Source: an uncultured Planctomycetaceae bacterium (GTDB lineage Bacteria; Planctomycetota; Planctomycetia; Pirellulales; JACPPG01). Taken from it: a stretch of 8,331 bases of DNA. Location: the NCBI GenBank assembly GCA_945957305.1, contig CAMFLN010000098.1, positions 1 to 8,331 of the forward strand, in the 5' to 3' direction. Numbering within the stretch: the stretch's first letter is position 1; each line of letters begins with the position of its first letter. Made by a program: the position numbers and the translations under genes. The notes under the pieces are model-generated. The model saw only the letters and a program-made list of their open reading frames with translations. It did not search any database and was not told the DNA's origin. Shown in pieces: positions 1-4,751 of the stretch.

Positions 1-379
1 TTCCTGGCTCACTGCTGGCGAGCGTGTACAGCTTGCCATGCATGATGATGGGGGTGCTGCGCGTGCGCAGATCCGCGTTTTTCCACAGCAGGTTCTTGCC
101 GCTCTTGGCATCCCACGAATCGGGCAGCCCGGTCTCGCGCGAGATGCCGTTTTGCTCAGGTCCGCGCCACGTGGGCCAATCGAGCGGATCGATCTTCTTT
201 GTCGTGGCGGGCTTGGCCGGTTCGCTCTTGGCAACGGCCGCCACGGTTTTGGCCTTGGATTGTGCGGGCGCCGCAGCAGGCGCTTTCGCCGCAGGTTTTT
301 GAGCGTAGACGACGCCGGCACTGGCGAGCATCACGGCGCTACTTAGAGTCAACAGTCTCGCGAAGACGCTTGATCGCAT
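1..379 (-). CDS. Exported PQQ-type beta-propeller protein, N-terminal part (cut by window edge)
   Basis: The minus-strand frame opens at an ATG (plus 377-379) and stays open for 126 codons to the left edge, so the C-terminus is missing. Residues 1-26 form a signal peptide: Arg near the start, a hydrophobic core (VFARLLTLSSAVMLAS) and a likely cleavage after VYA. Residues 27-62 are a low-complexity linker rich in Ala, Lys and Pro. Residues 68-78 read WPTWRGPEQNG, followed by ISRETGLPDSW, then LLWK and a 'STPIIMHGKLYTL' strand pair that starts the first blade. This order is typical of the PQQ-like (BamB/quinoprotein-type) repeat proteins that planctomycetes export in large numbers. Family knowledge suggests a periplasmic or cell-surface role, but a true PQQ cofactor and enzymatic activity cannot be judged from this fragment. 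No clear Shine-Dalgarno precedes the ATG. A weak TTGCCC-17-TATCCT promoter-like pair lies about 130 nt upstream (plus 538 down to 510). Confidence 0.85.
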   Translation of the reverse strand, partial: MRSSVFARLLTLSSAVMLASAGVVYAQKPAAKAPAAAPAQSKAKTVAAVAKSEPAKPATTKKIDPLDWPTWRGPEQNGISRETGLPDSWDAKSGKNLLWKNADLRTRSTPIIMHGKLYTLASSEPG

Positions 380-531
380 GGGAGGGCTCACAGAGGCCGG
401 CATCGGGTAAGGCGGGGCGCCACACGAGTCAGGACATCGCACTCGGGGGTGATCGCAGAGATCTGCCATCTGCCAAAGGATGTTAACTGGGGGGATCGCG
501 GGCACTTTAAGGATAAGGGACCGCCAAATCA

Positions 532-567
532 GGGGCAAGCGGCCCTTTGCCGCCGCAAATCTGCCCC
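532..567. repeat. Imperfect inverted repeat in the gap between the propeller gene and the BFD-like gene
   Basis: The region 380-660 holds no gene I can support on either strand. Within it, GGGGCA (532-537) pairs with TGCCCC (562-567), and inside that GCGGC (539-543) pairs with GCCGC (552-556), leaving an 8-nt loop and a 5-nt internal bulge on one side. On the minus strand it lies downstream of the BFD-like stop codon and upstream of the propeller gene. It could therefore be a transcript 3'-end structure for one or part of the 5' leader for the other. There is no convincing U-tract on either side, so I do not call it an intrinsic terminator. In GC-rich DNA such pairing can also be chance. Confidence 0.35.
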
Positions 568-660
568 AAGTCTTGCCACGGCATTTGTTAAGAACGATGA
601 AGCGCCATCAAGTTCCCCGCTTCTGTGCCTCACGAGCACCGGCGCACAGGAGCAAGCCGC

Positions 661-963
661 CTACGGCTCGGCGGTCTCGATCGGCGTCGCGCCGGGCGGC
701 GGCGTGCCGCCACCGCTGCGAATGTACCGCGCGCGGCTTTGTGCGTACTCCTCGGGAGTAGGGTCCTCCTCGATCGTCACGCCGCCGGCGACCGCGGCCT
801 GAAACATGCGTTCCAAATAATTGCGGCACCAACCGCAGCCCGTGCCGGCTCCGAAACATTCACTCAGCTGCCCTGCGCGGCGCGGCTTCTCGACGCGCAG
901 GAAATTCACCAGCTTGCGCTTGGTGACGTGAAAGCACAGGCAGACTTCATCATCCAGGTTCAT
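661..963 (-). CDS. BFD-like [2Fe-2S]-binding protein
   Basis: This is a 100-residue protein. Its first half matches the bacterioferritin-associated ferredoxin (BFD)-like [2Fe-2S] domain: VCLCFHVTKRKL at residues 7-18 gives the C-x-C pair (C8, C10), and GAGTGCGWC at 38-46 gives the C-x2-C pair (C43, C46). The spacing and the 'GAGTGCG.C' context are typical. An extra cysteine, C36, sits just before the second pair. The last 40 residues are a polar, Gly/Pro-rich tail outside the domain. In known BFD proteins the cluster carries electrons, for example to bacterioferritin for iron release, and similar domains occur as modules in larger redox enzymes; the partner here is unknown. The gene starts 13 nt after the stop of the upstream peptidase on the same strand, so it is probably the second gene of a two-gene transcript. 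The Shine-Dalgarno is weak, which fits translation from a shared message. Confidence 0.85.
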   Translation of the reverse strand: MNLDDEVCLCFHVTKRKLVNFLRVEKPRRAGQLSECFGAGTGCGWCRNYLERMFQAAVAGGVTIEEDPTPEEYAQSRARYIRSGGGTPPPGATPIETAEP

Positions 964-976
964 GGAAACTCTGCAC

Positions 977-2215
977 TCACTCGGTACCGGTTGCCAATCG
1001 CAGCGCGATACGGCAGGCGTGGTGAAAGACGTCTAGATTGAGCTGCTCGGTAATCATATGCGGATTCATTTGACCGCATCCGAGCGTGACCGTGGGTATG
1101 CCGCGGGCCGAGAGCCAATTGGCGTCGAGCCCGCCGTTGGAAACAAAATGAAAAGGCTCGCCGCCGGTCGCCCGCACCGCGGCCTCGGCAGCGCGAATCG
1201 CCGGCTCGTCCTCCGCGAGCTTGAACGACTCGTAGTCGAGCCGGCTTTCGGTTACCGCTTTACCACAAATGCCGGTGATGCTGCGGACTTCGCCCGCCGC
1301 GGTCTCGAACGCCTTGATGATGGCATCGCGAATCACTTGGCGAAACTTCGGGTCGTGGCTGCGCGCTTCGGCTTTGAGCTCCACCCGATCGGTAACGACA
1401 TTCGTGGCGGCTCCGCCAGCGATGACACCGATAGTGCTGGTGCCGCGTTGTTCGCCTTTACGCACATCGCCGAGCCAACCGTTGCGTTGCAACTCGGCAA
1501 TGGCAAGGCCGGCAATGGCGATTGCGCTCACGCCCTGTTCCGGTGCTCCGCCAGCATGGCTGGCCAAGCCGGTCACGACGATTTGCAGTCGATAGGCTCC
1601 CGTGGCGCCGATGGTCAGTTTCTCGGCCGATCCGCCGTCCCAATTGAAAGCCAGCTTCGGCTGGCCCAACAGCGCCAGGTTGGCATGTCGCGCGCCAAAG
1701 AGGCCGATCTCTTCTTGCACGGGCCACAGGAACACCAGCGGCGGATGAGGCAGCTTGCGCCGCAGGATTTCACACGCGGCGGTGAGCGTTACGGCGCAAC
1801 CGGCGCGATCATCGGCGCCCAGCCCCGTCGGAACAGCGGAACGCACGGTCTTGCCTTTCACCGTTGGCTTCGACCCCACACACAACGGAACGGTATCCAT
1901 GTGTGCCATCAACAGGCGGCGCGGCCCGCGGATGGTTCCCGGCAATCGCAGAACCAGGTTACCCACCTGACCATCTAGCGGCGTATGGCGATGGGCCTGG
2001 TCGGTGCGAATCGCCGCAGCGGGCGCGCCGGCTTTGCGCAACTGGTCGATGATAAAGTCGCAAACCTGCTTCTCTTCGCCGCTGCGTCCGGGAATCGCCA
2101 TCAGCGCGAGCACCAGTTTTTGCGCCGCACGCAAATCGGGCTCCGGCGCGGCGTCGGCCGTGACCACGGGCTTGGCTCGGCGAATCATTTTTGATTTTGA
2201 ACGAGTGGTGCTCAT
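977..2215 (-). CDS. M20-family metallopeptidase (PepT-like tri/dipeptidase)
   Basis: The 412-residue length matches the M20 family. The dinuclear zinc site can be followed in order: H105 and catalytic D107 in LLMAHMDTVP, D135 in GLGADDRAG, E168-E169 (general base and ligand) in PVQEEIG, D193 in NWDGG, and H386 in NPHMITE. The spacing from the bridging Asp to the Glu pair (33) is, as I recall, that of peptidase T. The lid/dimerisation domain begins near residue 203, includes GLASHAGGAPEQG (216-228), and returns to the catalytic domain around 315-330. Family members remove N-terminal residues from di- or tripeptides or act on related amide substrates in the cytoplasm; the exact substrate cannot be read here. 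No signal peptide is visible, and the first 25 residues are a basic, variable extension. A GGAG (plus 2227-2230) lies 11 nt before the ATG. It probably shares a transcript with the BFD-like gene downstream. Confidence 0.9.
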   Translation of the reverse strand: MSTTRSKSKMIRRAKPVVTADAAPEPDLRAAQKLVLALMAIPGRSGEEKQVCDFIIDQLRKAGAPAAAIRTDQAHRHTPLDGQVGNLVLRLPGTIRGPRRLLMAHMDTVPLCVGSKPTVKGKTVRSAVPTGLGADDRAGCAVTLTAACEILRRKLPHPPLVFLWPVQEEIGLFGARHANLALLGQPKLAFNWDGGSAEKLTIGATGAYRLQIVVTGLASHAGGAPEQGVSAIAIAGLAIAELQRNGWLGDVRKGEQRGTSTIGVIAGGAATNVVTDRVELKAEARSHDPKFRQVIRDAIIKAFETAAGEVRSITGICGKAVTESRLDYESFKLAEDEPAIRAAEAAVRATGGEPFHFVSNGGLDANWLSARGIPTVTLGCGQMNPHMITEQLNLDVFHHACRIALRLATGTE

Positions 2216-2265
2216 CGTGCAGCGAACTCCGAAAGAGGCGATACATCGCGGGTCGATTTGTGCTT

Positions 2266-2279
2266 ATCAGGCTTCTGAT
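2266..2279. promoter_or_regulatory. Short inverted repeat in the divergent intergenic region
   Basis: The 149-nt gap between the divergent peptidase gene and the deoxyribosyltransferase-like gene contains ATCAG-GCTT-CTGAT, a 5-bp inverted repeat with a 4-nt spacer, 51 nt upstream of the peptidase ATG. On the minus strand a TAGGAT (plus 2289-2294) with a poor upstream box (CTAACA, 18-nt spacing) could be the peptidase promoter, which would place the repeat in its leader. On the plus strand a TCTAAT at 2343-2348 is -10-like for the other gene but has no matching -35. The repeat could be an operator or a small RNA hairpin; by length alone it could be chance. Confidence 0.25.
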
Positions 2280-2364
2280 GCACCCCTTATCCTAGCCATT
2301 GTCAGGTTTTGTTGTTAGCATGCCCCCTCCGCGAGAAAACTCTCTAATCATCGTGCGAAAACAG

Positions 2365-2832
2365 ATGCGATTCTTTCTGGCCGGGATCATGCAAGGGTCG
2401 CACCTGGGCCCCGTGCTGCACAACCAGGAATACCGTCAGCGGATCAAGCAGTTGGTCGTCGACCATGTTCCCGGCGCCTCGGTCTATGATCCCTTGGCCG
2501 ATCACGGCAATTCGATCGAGTACGACGACCAGCGCGGCCGCGAAGTCTTTCTCTATCACAATCAATTGTCGGCCGAGGTCGATGTGCTCCTGGCCTTCGT
2601 GCCCGAGGCTTCGATGGGCACGGCCATCGAGATGTGGCAGGCCTATCGCCATGGGCGGATCGTGATCGCGATCAGTCCGCTCGTTTTGAACTGGACTGTG
2701 CGGTTTCTCAGCCACTTGATCTATCCCACCGTCGAGGAATTCGAGTCGGCGGTCGTCACCGGCACGCTGGCGCGCCGCTTGAACGAGATCGGTAACAGCG
2801 CCAGCTCCTGTTGCGCCGCGGGCGAAGTCTAG
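2365..2832 (+). CDS. Nucleoside 2-deoxyribosyltransferase-like protein
   Basis: I take the ATG at 2365 (155 residues) because MRFFLAGIMQG is the natural first beta-strand of this fold; the frame stays open upstream to an ATG at 2320. The hallmark stretch is AEVDVLLAFVPEASMGTAIEMWQAYRHG, split here as residues 70-79 (strand with D73), 80-89 (loop ending in E89) and 90-97 (helix), followed by a short IVIAIS strand at 99-104. This matches the D...S/D-x-G-x-x-x-E pattern of nucleoside 2-deoxyribosyltransferases and DNPH1-type deoxynucleoside 5'-monophosphate N-glycosidases, where the Glu is the nucleophile. S83, six residues before E89, fits the phosphate-binding Ser of the DNPH1 type rather than the Asp of true transferases. 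A role in nucleotide salvage or clean-up is inferred, not shown. No recognisable Shine-Dalgarno precedes the start. The gene is monocistronic in appearance, divergent from the peptidase and followed by a 226-nt gap. Confidence 0.7.
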   Translation: MRFFLAGIMQGSHLGPVLHNQEYRQRIKQLVVDHVPGASVYDPLADHGNSIEYDDQRGREVFLYHNQLSAEVDVLLAFVPEASMGTAIEMWQAYRHGRIVIAISPLVLNWTVRFLSHLIYPTVEEFESAVVTGTLARRLNEIGNSASSCCAAGEV

Positions 2833-2841
2833 AATCGAACC
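2828..2841 (+). promoter_or_regulatory. 14-nt element TCTAGAATCGAACC, copy 1
   Basis: The 14 nt are identical to those at 3740-3753. The copy contains TAGAAT (2830-2835), a five-of-six match to a sigma-70 -10 box, but no good -35 is spaced correctly upstream (only TTGCGC at 2811, 13-nt gap). It overlaps the stop codon of the deoxyribosyltransferase-like gene and is followed 13 nt later by a GGAG and then an ATG (2870) that opens a 20-codon frame. It may be a promoter for that mini-ORF and the HdeD-like gene, about 220 nt downstream. Confidence 0.4.
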
Positions 2842-2869
2842 TGCAGCGGTTGTAGGAGTTGTCCCGATT

Positions 2870-2932
2870 ATGCGCGGACGGGAATTCGGCAGGCAGCTCG
2901 CCCGATACGGCGTATTTGCCGCCACTCGGTGA
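2870..2932 (+). CDS. Candidate 20-codon mini-ORF upstream of the HdeD-like gene
   Basis: An ATG at 2870 lies 11 nt after AGGAG (2854-2858) and opens 20 codons ending in TGA (2930-2932). The peptide would be basic, with five Arg and a short Phe/Tyr/Val stretch, and resembles no family I know. In its favour are the Shine-Dalgarno and the 14-nt promoter-like element just upstream. Against it are its length, the lack of any conserved feature, and a rather long Shine-Dalgarno spacing. If real it could be a leader peptide for the membrane-protein gene that starts 126 nt later. Confidence 0.2.
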   Translation: MRGREFGRQLARYGVFAATR

Positions 2933-2944
2933 GGGACCTATATA
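2916..2944 (+). promoter_or_regulatory. Possible sigma-70-like promoter of the HdeD-like gene
   Basis: TTGCCG (2916-2921) and TATATA (2939-2944) are separated by 17 nt, each matching four of six consensus bases. Transcription would start near 2951 and give a leader of about 108 nt before the HdeD-like ATG. TATATA stands out in otherwise GC-rich sequence. The alternative promoter is the TAGAAT within the 14-nt element upstream. Confidence 0.3.
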
Positions 2945-3058
2945 CCTTACGAGCGAGCATTTCAATTTTCACGCAGCTGTTGTGCCGTCGTTGGCGTCAT
3001 GCGCCGCGATAAGGCGGCGGCGTGCAAGGCCCCATATTCCCAAAAAGCGAGGTGAGCC

Positions 3059-3637
3059 ATGTCGAGTCCTTTTTTGAACGGCCCCGTCAGCGGCCTGCGC
3101 CATGAACTCGAGGCGTTGCGCCGTGAATGGTATTGGTTTTTGCTGCTGGGGATCCTGCTGATCATCGGCGGCACGTTGGCCATTGGTTACTCGGTCTTGG
3201 CCACCCTGACGGCCGTCACGTTCTTCGGCATTCTCCTGGTAGTCGGCGGCTTCGCGCAAATTGTCAGCTCGTTCTGGGCCGGCAAGTGGAGCGGTTTCCT
3301 GCTCTCCTTGATGGCCGGCATTTTGTACGTCGTGATCGGCGGCATGATGGTCGCGCGGCCGTTTCTCGGCGCCGAAGCCCTTACGTTGCTGGTCGGTTCG
3401 TTCTTTCTCGTGGGCGGCATCTTCCGCGTCGTGGCTGCCATGACGCTTCGTCTACACCACTGGGGCTGGATCCTGTTGAATGGTGTGGTCACCGCACTGT
3501 TGGGCTTGCTGGTGCTGGCTGAATGGCCGAATTCCGGTCTGTTCGTCATCGGCCTGTTCCTCGGCATCGACATGCTGTTCAACGGCTGGACCTGGGTCAT
3601 GCTCAGCCTGGGATTGCGCAGTCTGCCTACGGAATAG
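3059..3637 (+). CDS. HdeD family (DUF308) integral membrane protein
   Basis: This 192-residue protein has six hydrophobic segments at about residues 24-44, 48-70, 77-98, 104-128, 134-154 and 158-184, arranged as the three helix pairs usual for DUF308/HdeD. Each pair contains the Gly-rich turn pattern of the family, such as LLLGILLIIGGTLAIG at 28-43 and ILYVVIGGMMVARP at 88-101, the latter resembling the conserved 'G..m...P' helix end. The first 20 residues are cytoplasmic and amphipathic (LRHELEALRREW). HdeD of enteric bacteria is tied to acid resistance at high cell density; elsewhere the role is unknown, and nothing here adds to it. GAGGTGA (3049-3055) ends 3 nt before the ATG and is the clearest ribosome binding site in the window, though close. 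The gene stands alone, with a hairpin and a new promoter after it. Confidence 0.88.
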   Translation: MSSPFLNGPVSGLRHELEALRREWYWFLLLGILLIIGGTLAIGYSVLATLTAVTFFGILLVVGGFAQIVSSFWAGKWSGFLLSLMAGILYVVIGGMMVARPFLGAEALTLLVGSFFLVGGIFRVVAAMTLRLHHWGWILLNGVVTALLGLLVLAEWPNSGLFVIGLFLGIDMLFNGWTWVMLSLGLRSLPTE

Positions 3638-3696
3638 GCGTAAGCACTCTGGCAAATCGTCGAGATCAGATTGGGCTGTCGGCACCGCCGGGCTTC

Positions 3697-3713
3697 ATTC
3701 GCTCTGAGCGAAT
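3697..3713 (+). terminator. Possible hairpin terminator after the HdeD-like gene
   Basis: ATTCGCT (3697-3703), loop CTG and AGCGAAT (3707-3713) form a perfect 7-bp stem 59 nt after the HdeD-like stop. It is followed by TTGTTGG, a weak T-rich tail rather than a full U-tract. The position between one gene and the promoter of the next suits a terminator. The stem's low GC content and its overlap zone with the following -35 box could instead mean a regulatory role. Confidence 0.4.
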
Positions 3714-3716
3714 TTG

Positions 3717-3747
3717 TTGGCAGGGCGCCCTCCCCCCGATCTAGAAT
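3717..3747 (+). promoter_or_regulatory. Sigma-70-like promoter of the isomerase-like gene
   Basis: TTGGCA (3717-3722) and TAGAAT (3742-3747) each match the sigma-70 consensus at five of six positions and are spaced 19 nt apart, a little long. Transcription would begin near 3754, giving a leader of about 20 nt that holds the GGAGA ribosome binding site (3763-3767). The -10 box is part of the repeated 14-nt element. This is the best promoter candidate in the window. Confidence 0.55.
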
Positions 3748-3753
3748 CGAACC
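3740..3753 (+). promoter_or_regulatory. 14-nt element TCTAGAATCGAACC, copy 2
   Basis: This copy is identical to 2828-2841. It supplies the -10 box of the isomerase-like gene's promoter and is followed 9 nt later by GGAG and then the ATG at 3775. The flanking sequence differs between the two copies, so the conserved part is limited to the 14 nt around the -10 box and probable transcription start. Confidence 0.45.
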
Positions 3754-3774
3754 GGCTTTGCTGGAGAATGCGCC

Positions 3775-4629
3775 ATGCAGTTCGTGCTCTTCACCGATAA
3801 CCTGGCTGACTTGTCCATCGTCGAGGCCGTGGCTGCCGCCAAGCGCGCCGGCTTCGACGGGCTCGATCTGACACTTCGTCCGGGCGGGCATGTGTTGCCG
3901 GAAAATGCCGAGATGGGACTGGCAGCGGCGCAGAACACGGCGCAGCGCGGCGGCTTGTCGATTCCCATGATCTCGACCGGCATCACTGACGCCGATAGTC
4001 CGCACGCCGAAGCCATCTTCGCCGCCGCGGCACATTACGGGGCACGGCATGTGAAGCTCGGCTACTGGGCGTATCAACCATTCGGCACGCTCGCACGCGA
4101 AGTGAAGAGCGCGCAAGAGAAGCTCGCGCGCGTGATTGCGCTGGCCAAGAAGTATCACGTCCTGCCGTGCGTGCACTGCCACTCAGGACGCCTGGTCGCC
4201 TCGGGCGGCGCGCTCACCTATTTGCTGCTGAAGGATTTTCGCCCCGAGGAAGTCGGCGCTTACGTCGATCCTATGCACATGACCATCGAAGGGGGACGCT
4301 CCGGCTGGGAACTGGGGCTGGATTTGTTGGCGCCGTGGATCGCGCTCGTGGGCGTCAAGAATTTTCGCTGGGTGCCGGCCGAACGTGACAAGCTGGGGCA
4401 GCAACGCTATCGCTGGGAATACGTTCCCCTAGCAGATGGTCAGGCGCCCCTGCCTGAATTTGTGAGCTATCTAAAGCAACTGCACTATGACGGGATCGTT
4501 TCGCTGCACAGCGAATACAAGGGCGAAACGAGCTTTCGCCGGCTCAGCACGCCCCAACTCGTCGACCAGTCGGCCGTCGACTTGCGTTTTTTGCGCAGTC
4601 TGTTCGCCAGCGATTTCCAGCCAAATTAG
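3775..4629 (+). CDS. Sugar phosphate isomerase/epimerase-like TIM-barrel protein
   Basis: This 284-residue protein follows the xylose-isomerase-like TIM-barrel pattern. It has an opening strand with a helix full of Ala (SIVEAVAAAKRAGFDGLDL, 14-32), RHVKLGYW (91-98), a long helix (110-127), a strand-5 motif PCVHCHSG (131-138), strand 6 GAYVDPMHM (161-169), strand 7 ALVGVKNFRW (190-199) and strand 8 GIVSLHSEYKG (240-250). D165, H168, K195 and E247 sit where family members place metal ligands and active-site residues. The usual Glu of strand 5 is His (H134), and the usual His of strand 7 appears to be Gly (G193). Such proteins interconvert ketoses, inositol intermediates or related sugars in the cytoplasm; the substrate is not identifiable. 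GGAGA 7 nt before the ATG supports the start. The gene has its own promoter and no co-directional partner closer than 122 nt. Confidence 0.8.
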   Translation: MQFVLFTDNLADLSIVEAVAAAKRAGFDGLDLTLRPGGHVLPENAEMGLAAAQNTAQRGGLSIPMISTGITDADSPHAEAIFAAAAHYGARHVKLGYWAYQPFGTLAREVKSAQEKLARVIALAKKYHVLPCVHCHSGRLVASGGALTYLLLKDFRPEEVGAYVDPMHMTIEGGRSGWELGLDLLAPWIALVGVKNFRWVPAERDKLGQQRYRWEYVPLADGQAPLPEFVSYLKQLHYDGIVSLHSEYKGETSFRRLSTPQLVDQSAVDLRFLRSLFASDFQPN

Positions 4630-4678
4630 GGGTCGCGTCCTGACAGAATGCTTGTGCCCCGCGGAGCTTTTGACCACA

Positions 4679-4690
4679 CTGGAATTCCAG
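4679..4690. promoter_or_regulatory. 12-bp perfect palindrome upstream of the dockerin gene
   Basis: CTGGAATTCCAG lies in the 122-nt gap before the dockerin protein gene, 62 nt upstream of the first possible start codon. A TTGACC (4670-4675) just before it is -35-like but has no matching -10. A site of this kind could bind a dimeric regulator, but about two perfect 12-bp palindromes are expected by chance in a window of this size, so the support is only its position. Confidence 0.2.
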
Positions 4691-4751
4691 GAACAGGAAG
4701 AACAAGTGGGGCGATACGGAGTGACAGGATCACTCCGATCGCACGGGGGCC

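Noticed and set aside
449..802. 117-codon and overlapping plus-strand frames across the noncoding gap
   Set aside because: They run into the antisense of the BFD-like gene, have no ribosome site and show no domain; the region 380-660 is better treated as noncoding.
1058..1978. 306-codon plus-strand frame
   Set aside because: It lies fully antisense to the M20 peptidase, whose metal-site motifs are all present. Its protein is Arg/Gly/Ala-rich without domain features, as expected for a GC-rich shadow frame.
2299..2364. Longer N-terminus for the deoxyribosyltransferase-like protein (starts at 2299 or 2320)
   Set aside because: The residues before MRFFLAG do not fit the fold, which normally begins with that strand, and neither upstream start has a better ribosome site.
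2344..2925. 193-codon minus-strand frame
   Set aside because: It is antisense to the deoxyribosyltransferase-like gene, has no recognisable motif, and its Gly/Asp/Arg-rich composition is typical of shadow frames.
3187..4182. 331-codon minus-strand frame spanning two genes
   Set aside because: It runs antisense across the HdeD-like gene, the promoter region and the isomerase-like gene, and shows no domain or ribosome site.
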